From the NCBI RefSeq assembly GCF_014805625.2, contig NW_023998414.1, positions 18,947,006-19,011,005 on the forward strand: 64,000 nucleotides of DNA, written 5' to 3'. Below the pieces are notes generated by a model. It was given only the letters and a program-made list of their open reading frames with translations. It made no database searches and was not told where the DNA came from. This document shows positions 1 to 9,015 of the stretch, piece after piece (position 1 is the stretch's first letter; each line of letters opens with the position of its first letter). The translations under genes and the position numbers were made by a program. This DNA is from Glossina fuscipes. Its lineage: Eukaryota > Arthropoda > Insecta > Diptera > Glossinidae.

Positions 1-1318
1 GAATCATGGCGGTCTTGAACCGCTATGAACTCTGGAAAAAGTATTTAAAAAAAAAAAGAAAAAAAAAAAAATTGTACTCCATCTATTAATCCCAACGTCT
101 GCATAGATAAATGATTAACAGAGATATGAGTTAAAAACAGAAAACAAGAAAACAAGAAAAAAAAAAAAGAGGAAAACATAAAATAACCGCATAATTTGCT
201 CTTATCTGATTTGTATGCGTTTTCTTTTTCTCTTTGTGTTGTTTGTGTTTTTTGTGTTTTTTTTTTTTCTTTTTTTTTCATTTTACAGACATGAGCTAGA
301 TGATATAAATATTCAATTACCATAGTGAGGTAACAGTCGTTTAACTTAGATTGGATATTAAGATATGGGCCACGAAAATATTAAATTTACATGAATTTGG
401 CCCTTAGCCACTTTCAGAAATTCGCTATACTAGTTGATACTAATAAAGGTAGGAAAAAAAAAAAGTAAATAAATAAATAAAACAAAACAAAAACAGAACA
501 AAGATTGGCAATCTTTCCCATCTCCATAATGACGAGGAAGACTCTCGTCTCGGAACGAACACATATGAGGTGTGTTTTGGTTATTTTCATAATAAACAAA
601 TTTAGCAAAACGTTGGCATTCAATTGAAAGTTATTACGGTCTTATGAAGGGAGAGATAATGGCATTTCACATAAGAAAATTGAAATAAAATATTCCATGT
701 TTTATACGTGAACGCTTAAAGCAAGCAATTATACGTAAAGAGGCATAAAAGGTGTTGTTCCAGCCATTAATCTTTAATAAAATTTTCATTGAAACGCAAC
801 AGAATGTAAAATATTAAGCTTGTCATGTTTACATGAATTATAAATCAATTAAACTTTTGGACATCCATTAACTGATAATTTTTCTTAATTGATTAATGAC
901 TTTAAAATTTGCAATCATTTAAATGCCCTCGTCGATTAACTGGAAAGCAAAAAACAAAAAACAAAACACAAACAAAGGCACTTAGAGCTCCAGCAAAATT
1001 TTCGTACTTTCGCACGCTTCAGAGATTTCATATATTTTTAAACATCACGAATTAACTTGTAGAGACCAAGTTCGAATACCCATTGAGTCGACACGCACAT
1101 TAAAATTCCCTTATCATAATCACAAACTTGTTCGAATATATATATATATATATATATATGTTATTCATAATAAATACTTCCATTATATGTACGCATGATA
1201 TACACATCACGCTCAATATATAGATTGACTTTGTGCGTAATTAAATTTTCCTTCTCTTCCATAATTCTTATGATATATTCATTAAAATTGAAAGAATCAA
1301 AAACGATTTCTTTATTTT
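1..1318. other. AT-rich intergenic DNA, no gene seen
   Basis: This stretch has long A and T homopolymer runs, stop codons in all frames and no recognisable protein, RNA gene or transposon end. The open frames here are low-complexity (poly-Lys or poly-Phe when translated). A (TA)n microsatellite occupies 1136-1159. Confidence 0.7.
1136..1159. repeat. (TA)n microsatellite
   Basis: About 12 uninterrupted TA units, read directly from the sequence. Confidence 0.95.
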
Positions 1319-1545
1319 TAGATTAGTGCGCCAGGGTCGTGACAACACGGTAAATAATCGCGAATTCAAATCTCAGTACTGTAGAGCATACTTGATCGCA
1401 GCTATAGTGAGTGCACATACTCGTAAAGACATAACATTTGTCGATTGGCTGGGCAAACACATACTAGACTGCACCCACTTCCTATTTATCATTCCCTTCG
1501 CCCACTTCGTTCATCACGTTATGGGTATAGCGAACCTTGAATGAA
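1319..1545 (+). repeat. tRNA-derived SINE-like element, copy 1 (diverged)
   Basis: A box-B-like segment GAATTCAAATC lies at 1362-1372, followed by CTCAG, exactly as in the copies near 20612 and 36619. The body continues with AGTGAGTGC near 1408 and a later stretch with CACATACTAGACTGC, which matches the 20.6-kb copy (CACATGAACTAGATTGC). Box A is poorly preserved here (TAGTGCGCCAGG at 1324-1335), so on its own this copy would be weak. The frame across it (72 codons with a GTG start) is taken as chance. Confidence 0.55.
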
Positions 1546-2319
1546 TCTATTTAATACAATTTCTGATATTTGATCGGCATTCCCTTCTATTTGTCGTCGT
1601 TGTAAAGTAGACGATCTTCTATTTAATTTTCTATCTCCGATATTACTTGGTCCACACTTATCCTTAGTCTATCAGGATGATGCGTTTTACTTCATATTTA
1701 TAAAAGAGATAAAATATTTTGACCAATACGCCATCTCTTACAATGTACGGGTACAGGTATAGTATATATATATATAAAAAAAAAATAAAAAAAAGAAAAG
1801 AAAATTTTTTTTTGGCTAATAGTAGCATCCCATAAGCGATCTAAGGGCACTAGTTATTTAAAGGAGCTTAAGGAATCATTTAGAGTTTTAAATATCGCAA
1901 TCATGATCAGGTCATCAAAATGTGGAACAGATTAAGGGTTTTACACGTTCGTACGAGCTTACGTAGAAATATAATATTAATATAATATCTTCTTCTTTTT
2001 TTCTTTTTTTTTTTGTTTTAAATCATGAAGATTTCAAGTTTTAAATTTATTAATAAGACGATATATATTTATTTTTTTTTTTGAATATTACATCGGTAAA
2101 TATACATAATTTATATGCATATATATATGAATGCGTATATGCAAGTGATTAATGGTAATTAAGCAACGCAACGTATTCACATCATCCAATGTTACGTATT
2201 TGCCCGTTTACTTGTTTGCTTTGCATAGCTGGATAAACACAAACAATTGATAAATACTTCTTCCTGCCCTTAGTATATACGCAAGATTTGAATTAAATAG
2301 CAAAACAGAGCCATTTTTT
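1546..2319. other. Intergenic DNA, nothing recognised
   Basis: Poly-A and poly-T rich sequence with short TA runs. No coding or RNA gene was identified. Confidence 0.6.
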
Positions 2320-2980
2320 ATACCCACCACTGTAAGATGCGTGTATACTCATTTTGTTTCATTTCCATACACCCAAAAGTAAGCTTCAGAGACCCCATAA
2401 AATTAACATATTTTTGATCAGCGTGAAATTCTGAGTTGATTTAGTCATGTCTGTCCGTCTATGCGTCTTTGTGGTGTGTGTTATTGACAGTCTCGCAGTG
2501 ATCGCAAAAATGAAGATGTCGACTTCAAATTTAATAGAAACATTGGAAGTTTTTACACGTAAGTTGATTGGTAAGTTGAAAATGGGTCAAAATGGTCAGA
2601 GCAGACGAGCGCAGTGGAGCGTCAACTGAACGCAACTCTGTTTTTTTTTAACAAAAATTTTTGGGTTTTTTGCTCGTTGCTTGGAAATAACTCAAGTTAG
2701 AAGGTAGAAATTTTCCAAATTTACTTTACGAAAGGATCCAATCGACCATGTCCACAAAAAGTTACAAATAATTCAATTTTATTTTATTTTTTTTTTTTCA
2801 CTTTTTTGAGGTTTTATGCTTATTTGTCAGAAATCAAACAAGACAAGAGACAAGATACTTGAAACTATTTGATACACTCCTCAAATGGATATATATTATC
2901 TGTTCTTAATGCTACCAGCGATATGGGCATCAAATAAAAGAATTCGCAGAGTGGAATGCGAAAAGCATAGTGGTGGGTAT
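2320..2980 (-). mobile_element. Family A dispersed repeat with 12-bp perfect terminal inverted repeats
   Basis: The element begins ATACCCACCACT (2320-2331) and ends AGTGGTGGGTAT (2969-2980), a perfect 12-bp inverted repeat, giving a 661-bp unit. Read on the minus strand it contains the family's hallmark order: GACGGACAGACATG, then a stretch close to AAATCGACTCAGAATTT, CTGATCAA, a segment around TATGGGGTCTCTGAAGCTT, then the terminal repeat. The same order recurs at about 14.9, 16.5, 19.4, 20.2, 28.1 and 34.3 kb. No transposase is encoded, so it behaves like a non-autonomous element. Its class is not established from sequence alone. Confidence 0.75.
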
Positions 2981-3103
2981 GCGGGTTTCGGCCCCAGCAC
3001 GACTAAAAGTTTCGAAAAAGAACATCTTTAGCTAACGGTACTTAGTTTTTGGACTTATTTCCTTTTCCTTAAAATATCACAAAATGTATAAAAACGCGAG
3101 ACA

Positions 3104-3420
3104 ATGTCTCAAGAAGTTACAAATGCGATCATAGAGTTAACAAGTCGAAAAAAATTGTATGGGGAAATAGTAAAAACAATTGGAATTTGTCCTGATCGTA
3201 ATCAAACTATAAGAAAAATATCACAATAACACACATACGCCGGGAAACAAGCACCAATCAGGTCGACGAAACAAACTTAGAAAGCGCGAAAAACAGAGCA
3301 TTATCAGAATTGTAGCAAACGAATCCGAAAATCTTGCTCCCGATAATGCAAAAGAGAACATTAGCCAATTAGTATTCACCTCGAAACCGGTCGAAATATT
3401 TCAATATTCAACGATTTTCA
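3104..3420 (+). pseudogene. Tc1-like transposase N-terminal relic, frameshifted
   Basis: An ATG at 3104 opens 42 codons with a helix-turn-helix-like run (EIVKTIGICPDRNQTIRKI). A stop follows, and the reading shifts into a frame carrying GRRNKLRKREKQSIIRIVA. This has the layout of a Tc1/mariner paired-like DNA-binding domain: first HTH, a GR-rich hinge, then the second helix cluster with IxRIV. The frame runs on to about 3440 without a catalytic domain. The catalytic half lies immediately beyond on the opposite strand (3408-3700), so the locus is dead and rearranged. It is assigned from motif order only. Confidence 0.6.
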
Positions 3421-3700
3421 TAGCCATTCTCAAGTACGCATGACAGACAAACCATGACAGATCCTCTGCCGTGCTTTTCAACTGATAATAAATTTTGGAT
3501 CGTTATCGCTGTATGAGGTTTCTTTCTTACTTTGTGTTTACTAGCGTCCAACCTACGCAAACCACCAAAAATTACAGTTTCCCAAATATTTATATGACCA
3601 CTTTTCCGGAGTTTTACAACTCGAGGCATTTTATCGTATTAACTATGTTTATGAATAGTTGTTTTTTCCCTTGGAATGCGGTTACGAAAATCGTTGGATC
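3408..3700 (-). pseudogene. Tc1-like transposase catalytic-domain relic (antisense to the N-terminal half)
   Basis: The minus-strand frame at 3629-3408 contains a WETVIFG segment, then VRKKPHTA, then KHGRGSVMV. This order matches the middle of Tc1-family transposases: the W-x-x-V-x-F stretch ahead of the first or second catalytic Asp, the V-W-R-K-P-x-T-A motif, and the K-H-G-G-G-S-V-M-V-W-G motif. The Asp-Glu-Ser after VIF is missing and the Trp of VMVWG is changed to Cys, so the protein is not functional. It points head-on at the + strand N-terminal relic. This implies an internal inversion or two fragments in opposite orientation. Confidence 0.65.
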
Positions 3701-3819
3701 TTAAAATATTTCAAACGGTTTTGAGATGAACACTAATTGGCTAATATTTTTCTAACTCCTCTACGATATCAATAACATTATTTCTGGGTTCAATTGCTCT
3801 GACAATTATGATAATACAC

Positions 3820-4149
3820 CTACCCTGTTTCTATATTCGTTACAGTAAGTAGACTTTGTTGGGCTACAGTGTATGGCGTAGAGTTATATGCGGAGTAGCA
3901 TATCGGACAAGTCACTTCCATGGCTTTACTGACGCGTTGAATTTCCACCTGCAATGCGTGGATGGTTATTGGCACAGATGTTTGGGTTGGTGTCATTGGT
4001 GCCTCCTCGAAATTGACGAGATTGTAAATCAATATTTCGACCACATATTGTACGAAATTGGCAAACTGTGGCCGCCAATTATCTGGAATTAACAAAATGT
4101 AATAATGTTCAGTAATGAACACGCGTTGTTCTCTAACGTAATGCTCCAT
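3820..4149 (-). pseudogene. Transposase helix-turn-helix N-terminus relic (DUF4817-like)
   Basis: The minus-strand frame of 109 codons starts MEHYVREQRVFITEHYY and later has IYNLVNFEEAPMTPTQ and ALQVEIQRVSKAM. This resembles the N-terminal HTH found in some insect mariner-like transposases: an M-x-x-Y-x-x-E-Q-R-V-F-I-V-E-x-Y start, a later I-x-x-L-V-x-K-F-E-E-x-G-S-V, then E-N-I-x-R-V-x-x-A. No catalytic DDE/D domain follows, because the frame stops at 3820. It lies just beyond the Tc1 relic on the same minus strand and may or may not belong to it. The family assignment is an inference from pattern. Confidence 0.45.
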
Positions 4150-4316
4150 TTTTACTAAACTTTAAACTCTTCTACTTCTTTTTTTTTTTTTTTTTTGAAG
4201 AGTTGCCAACACTTTACCGCACAAACGGTCGTACACTGAAATCTTGTTGGACACCCTATATGATGATAGTCGCAATCTTAAAAATTTTTTTAAATACTTT
4301 ATACAACAGGGTCAGC

Positions 4317-4494
4317 TTATGACTATCGATATCGAGTAAACTCGATCATAATTGGGACTTGTTGGTCATCACCAATTTTACGATCGAAAATTTTAAGTAA
4401 AATGTATACTTCTTGGATAGCTGGCAGCGTACTACTCGTTACAGTTTGTTAATAATCGATAGCGATCGACTGTACTCGATATCGACAGTCATAA
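4317..4494. mobile_element. 178-bp MITE with about 31-bp terminal inverted repeats
   Basis: The left end, from 4317, reads TTATGACTATCGATATCGAG and continues TAAACTCGATC. The reverse complement of the right end, 4464-4494, reads TTATGACTGTCGATATCGAG and continues TACAGTCGATC. The two ends agree at 28 of 31 positions. The interior has no open frame. Size and structure are typical of a miniature inverted-repeat DNA transposon; the superfamily and target-site duplication are not clear. Confidence 0.75.
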
Positions 4495-4649
4495 ATCCGA
4501 TCCAGGTTAAATGTATCATTCTACATTTAGCTGCAAATATATCATATTAAAGGGTGTTAAAAAAAAAAAGGAAGCCAACGAAAAACATTCTAGTGGATCA
4601 AGGTGTCCATCAATAAATAGCCTAGACCACTTCGGTTAATACAGTTATT

Positions 4650-4975
4650 CATAAAGCGACTTTGTAAAATAAGACATTATGTGATAAGTGATCGAAAAAC
4701 TGGCACAATCCGAACCATTTTCAATAACGTTCGTTCTTGGGTCAAAACGCATCGGTTCGTCGAATTTCATCAAAATATCTCAAAAATTGCAGTCTGTGAA
4801 AATACAATACGGCCAAATAAATGGGCGAACAGACAAGGTTAGATTCAATCCGAAAGTGATTTTGAATCGATCGGTATAATTAAGGGCGAGTCTATCTCAA
4901 GTCTTTCTGTGTGTTGCATATATCCGCACGAACCACCCCTACACCGTAGGTGTTATAGGGTTTAAATATTGAAAA
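4650..4975 (+). repeat. Family C dispersed repeat, copy 1
   Basis: This shares a patchwork with 24060-24385: CCATTTTCAATA or TGTTTTCAATAA, a TTCTTGG-like stretch, AAACGCAT, then ATCTCAAAA and a TGC(A/G)(A/G)TCTGT stretch. It ends in a segment (TCTATCTCAAGTCTTTCTG, then TATATCCGCACGAAC, then CACCGTAGGTGTTATAGGG) that matches the minus-strand family B copies near 7.75 kb and 43.2 kb. The 63-codon frame inside is a by-product of the repeat, not a gene. Confidence 0.6.
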
Positions 4976-6007
4976 CAAGAATAAATTCAATTAATAAAAG
5001 GTATTCAAAATGCGTCCTGTTTTCGCTGTTAATTCGTTAAAAGTTTGTATTGTTTAATTATTCTCTCACAATTCAATCATTTAATCCGAGAACAGTAAAT
5101 AATTAGTAATCCCTGCGGTTATTAAAAAGACAACAGAATAATCCATAAACAAGTCAAGCATGCCAACGAACAGGAAGAAGATTCATCGTGAGCCGAATTT
5201 CGAACACATATCCATACATATATGCACACACACACACACACGCACACACACATCAAATCATAGTAGAAAATCTCAACCGTTAGATCATTTCTGTTCAAAA
5301 TTTTAGACTGATATCTATCATAGGCCCTGCGATATAAGGTGTGGCAAACATTACAAAACCAGCAGCCGACAGGCGATCATATCGACAGATGAATGGATGA
5401 AGAGATACACAGATGTTCGTTGATGATGGCTTAATACAAAATCTAAATTGTCACATTGTCCAATTTCTGATATCGACATGTATACATACATACATATATA
5501 TAAATTTTGAATACACTACTCGCTGACTAAATAAATGAAAGAAAGTCTTTTCTACGATTTATATCGAATGGTTTCCTAAACACTGCAGCTACAAAACTCT
5601 GTTTTGCAAGCATCTGCCTACATATTGTTGTTGCATTTTGTGATTTATTTGAGAAGAAAATGTTTTTAAATTTTCTACTAATCTCTGGTTTAAATAATTG
5701 CTATCTAATTTAAATTAATAGCATGTGTGCAATTCGCAGATATTTCATTGAATTTTTTCAATCGTGCGAATAAAGATTATTCGTATGCCTGGACGTTGCA
5801 AACGGAATGATAAAATTAGCTTATATTCATTAATAAGTGGCGCATATGAATTAAGAACAAAAACCGAAGATCTTCACTCATATACGAATATATGAATGAA
5901 AGTTAATTTTAATTATTGTATAAGTTTGCCCCCATTACAACTGTATCAGAAGTGATTCGGTAAAGAGTAAAGACAGTCTCATATATATACATATATGTAT
6001 ATGCATA

Positions 6008-6038
<31 letters not shown>

Positions 6039-6075
6039 TCATAATATATAAAATAAGGAACCCTTTTATTTTACC
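4976..6075. other. Upstream intergenic region of gene 1
   Basis: AT-rich DNA with a (CA)n tract at 5222-5252 and a long TA-rich microsatellite at 5978-6040 just before the gene 1 promoter. No gene or recognisable transposon was seen. Any stage- or tissue-specific enhancers for gene 1 would be expected here, but none can be identified by eye. Confidence 0.5.
5978..6040. repeat. (TA)n-rich microsatellite
   Basis: Interrupted then pure TA repeats, ending about 40 bp before the gene 1 TATA box. Confidence 0.9.
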
Positions 6076-6081
6076 TCAGGC

Positions 6082-6118
6082 TATAAAAGCAAAGCAAAAG
6101 AAATCCAAGTAATCAATT
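6082..6118 (+). promoter_or_regulatory. Gene 1 core promoter: TATA box and initiator
   Basis: TATAAAAG lies at 6082-6089. An initiator-like TCAATT lies at 6113-6118, with its A at 6115, 33 bp from the start of the TATA box. This predicts a 5' leader of about 250 nt before the ATG at 6364. TATA-driven promoters of this kind are usual for stage-specific cuticle genes. An additional 5' UTR intron cannot be excluded. Confidence 0.65.
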
Positions 6119-6363
6119 GCCAATGCACATCAAACAAATCAGCATCTAACAGTGTGTTAAAGTTAAATCAGTTCACGAGTAAAATTTACCCTCAAAAGCT
6201 GCGAAAGCACAACATCGCAAGATATATTTGTTAAAAAATAAACAAAAAAAAAAATATTTTTAATTTCACTTGAAGTTTCTCTTTACTGGGTTATCTAAAC
6301 TTTTTCTTGCCTTTCTTGTGAGTCGATTGTGTATGTGTATATATATTAAAATTTGAAATTCTT

Positions 6364-7217
6364 ATGAAGAGGATGGTACGTGTTTTGCTCGTGGTGACAA
6401 TTTTGCTATGTATCTGCTGTATTCACAGTGCATCAGCGCAAGCACGTACAGTAGTTAATCGATATCCCACTAGAGCAACAAGGACAAGACCAACCGCCGT
6501 CACAGCAGCCACAACTCAAGCCACAAATTCTCCTATTAGCGAGTCATTAGAAAATGACGATAATGATCCTAATAATGAAGATATTGATGGACGTCAATAC
6601 AATTATCATCCCATTGATGTGAAAGAGCCCTACGTTTTAGAACAATCCGATCGACGCTTTAAAGATGGTACCTATGAATATAGGTAAACTCATCACTATA
6701 GATTGTTATGCTTATATCTATTATTTACACACATACATATCAATTTTAGATTCTTATTAAATAATGGCGTAGCACGTTACGAGAAATCGTATTGGGAGGG
6801 TACAGGCAATGACACGTCTTTGGCGCGTAAAGGTTATTATTCGCATCCATTGAAAAATGGCAAATTTCTTACCATCTATTATACTGCCGATCGGGACGGC
6901 TACCGCGAAGATCTATGTAAGCACAATTCTCGCCAACAAATATTTCAATGATAATTTTATGTTGTCACGCGAATGTAATTTTAGCTACCTATACTGACGC
7001 CTCACCCGTTTTGCCGAGAAGCCTAGAGATACCCGAAAATGATGATGTAGTTGAAACTTCGACAAACCCAATCAATTTATGGAGTGTTACGCGTAAACCT
7101 AAAACTAAAACCAGAAAACCTAAAACTCTTAACGAAAACGATCTGATGCCAGATGACGTTTCATTATTACCATCGACCACTTTGCCGTCGTCTTTGTCTG
7201 TAGAAGAAGCACTATAA
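6364..7217 (+). CDS. RR-type cuticular protein (gene 1), three coding exons
   Basis: Predicted secreted structural protein that binds chitin in the cuticle. Exons are 6364-6683, 6750-6916 and 6985-7217, with GT-AG introns of 66 and 68 nt; together they encode 239 aa. Residues 1-25 are a hydrophobic signal peptide ending ASA. Residues 26-95 are a Thr/Arg-rich then acidic linker. Residues 96-161 form the RR (Chitin_bind_4) domain: DGTYEYR, LLNNGVARYEKS, KGYYSHPLKNGKF and YYTADRDGYRED. The mature part has no cysteine, as expected for the family. The tail has SPVLPRSLEIPEN, which is shared with gene 2, then a basic RKPKTKTRKPKT repeat and an acidic Ser/Thr end. Splicing is supported by in-frame phases (2 then 1) and by the unbroken domain across the junctions. 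The ATG at 6364 is chosen because it directly starts the signal peptide. No orthologue name is claimed. Confidence 0.9.
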
Positions 7218-7690
7218 AAGACTAAGACACACACGCAAACACAGGATAAAGAACCAGCACACAAAGGACTCTGTAAATTAATTTTCTTCTTATTTGCTTA
7301 CTCTCTAAGAGAATTTATTGACTTTCATTGTCTTTCTTCATGATATAGATTGAATTGATACACAATCATGAGGAGACATTATAATATACATGTAATTAAG
7401 TTCATGGATTGTGTATAAGCGGCACAAACAAGTAAAAAGCAATCATAAATGAAGTAAAAATATATGCATAAGCTTAAAGCTTAAAGTATCATTTGTTCAA
7501 TTATTTTCCCTTCCTTTTTGGCTCATGTAATGTGATCATAAAATTCTTCTCTAGCTACGTTGCTTTCGCTTTCGCTTATTATCGCATCATTGACATTAAT
7601 CATAAGAAAGTTTTCGTTATTGAGTATTTCTGTGGCGTTGATATCCCGATCTTTGTAATATCAATTGTTAAACTGATTACATTTTTATTC
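7218..7690 (+). other. Gene 1 3' region
   Basis: Follows the TAA at 7215-7217. No canonical AATAAA was found within about 450 nt; the variant AATATA at 7383-7388 is a possible poly(A) signal. A hydrophobic 88-codon frame (7493-7759) with a non-ATG start runs into the family B repeat and is not taken as a gene. Confidence 0.4.
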
Positions 7691-7699
7691 ACCACATCG

Positions 7700-7985
7700 C
7701 TTATGGTGCGAGCGTATATTAAGCTTGTGCGGATATACGCAATACCCAGAAAGACTTGAGATAGACACACTTTTATTGTGGCCATTGATCCTTAATCACT
7801 TTTTTAAGCGATCTGGGTTTGTCTGCCCGTCTGTCCGTCTGTCCGTCTGTCCGCCTTTTATGCCTGCGTGAAAAGTTTAGGTACAAGGACGAACGCTATT
7901 GAAAATGATTCGGATTGGACCGCCTTTCCGATCACTTCCCATCTGTCGTCATACTTTGGAATGTTGGTATGTGAATTCTTATAGG
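7700..7985 (-). repeat. Family B dispersed repeat, copy 1
   Basis: On the minus strand it reads through CCGTCTGTCC-type tandem repeats (GTCTGTCC and GTCCGTCT units at 7817-7855) and then a segment equivalent to GTGTCTATCTCAAGTCTTTC and TATATCCGCACAAGC. The same order recurs at about 32.8, 43.2 and 56.0 kb, and at the end of the 4.65-kb family C copy. Confidence 0.6.
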
Positions 7986-8469
7986 GTGATGTGGGGCATT
8001 TAATGGCTAACCGTGTCCTACTATAGCGTTTTTAGTTGCTTTTATATACTATTGATTTTTTAAAGCTTTACTCCTTGCTCTGCTCCAGTGAGGTTCGTTT
8101 AAAAGATTTTGCCCCAATCTTCGAGCTTCTCAGTTAATGACAGTTGTACTATTTATCATTGATTAGTTGAAAACCTATATCACCATATGCTCGACTGTTC
8201 GCGAATAAATGAAAATTTCATTTTTTACTTGGCTTTTGCTTGGCCTTTGTAACGTTTATAACACCACGCAACTGTTTGTTGTTTTCTTGAACGTTCAACT
8301 TCAGCTGCTTTACACAGCCACTGCTTGAAACCAAGGAAAAATATATAAACCATCAAAGTTGAAAATATGAAATAATAATATGTTGTTGAAATTAGTTTTA
8401 AGTATTAAGATCGCGACCGGAATTAATGAAAATAAAAACAAAAACAAACAAATAAAATAAATTAAGAGA

Positions 8470-9015
8470 AAAACAAACTTCTTTCGATGCCGACCAAGCA
8501 TTTTTGTACCTATTGGAATTGGAAAGTAGTAAGCGACTGTATTAATTCTTTAATCAATGATGCTGGGCGTCACCGCGCTGGATGGATAAATTTTTTTCCC
8601 CATAATAGGATATGCGTATTAAACAAAAACCTTTGGAGAGTAGATATAGAAAGGGTTACGGTGATGGGTATAAAAGATTCGGTCTTCGGCGAGTAAATAT
8701 ACTTTGCTTTTTTCTTCTTTTGCACCTAAAAAGTAGTGCAATATATAAAAAAACAGAGCCATATGTGGATTGATTGTAACAATGGTTCGACTTAATATGT
8801 TTTCAGTAGCGTCTACGGGCGTCAAATTAAAAACTTTGGTTTTTTCTTCTTTGAAATAAGCATATCTTTCCGTCTGTCCCCGCATTTTTATGATCAAGTT
8901 ACCGAACCAAGCCGAAATTTTCGAGAATTTTTATAGTAACAGGTCTTGGCTCAGAGATAAACGCCCAATAAAAACGGGTTGAATCGGTTCGTTTATAGAA
9001 CGCCCTATTTTAAGA
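8470..9015 (-). repeat. Family D / related dispersed repeat debris
   Basis: GTGATGGGTATAAAAGATTC at 8660 matches the terminal sequence of the 50.3-51.1 kb element. Downstream are a CCGTCTGTCC segment (8869-8880) and a GGTTGAATCGGTTCG stretch (8980) like those in the other repeats. Boundaries are uncertain and the unit seems composite. Confidence 0.45.

Noticed and set aside
1060..1100. Box-B-like AGTTCGAATACCC suggesting a tRNA gene
   Set aside because: No box A at the required distance and no cloverleaf pairing could be seen.
7493..7759. Hydrophobic 88-codon frame after gene 1
   Set aside because: Starts with a non-ATG codon and its end lies inside the family B repeat; no other support.
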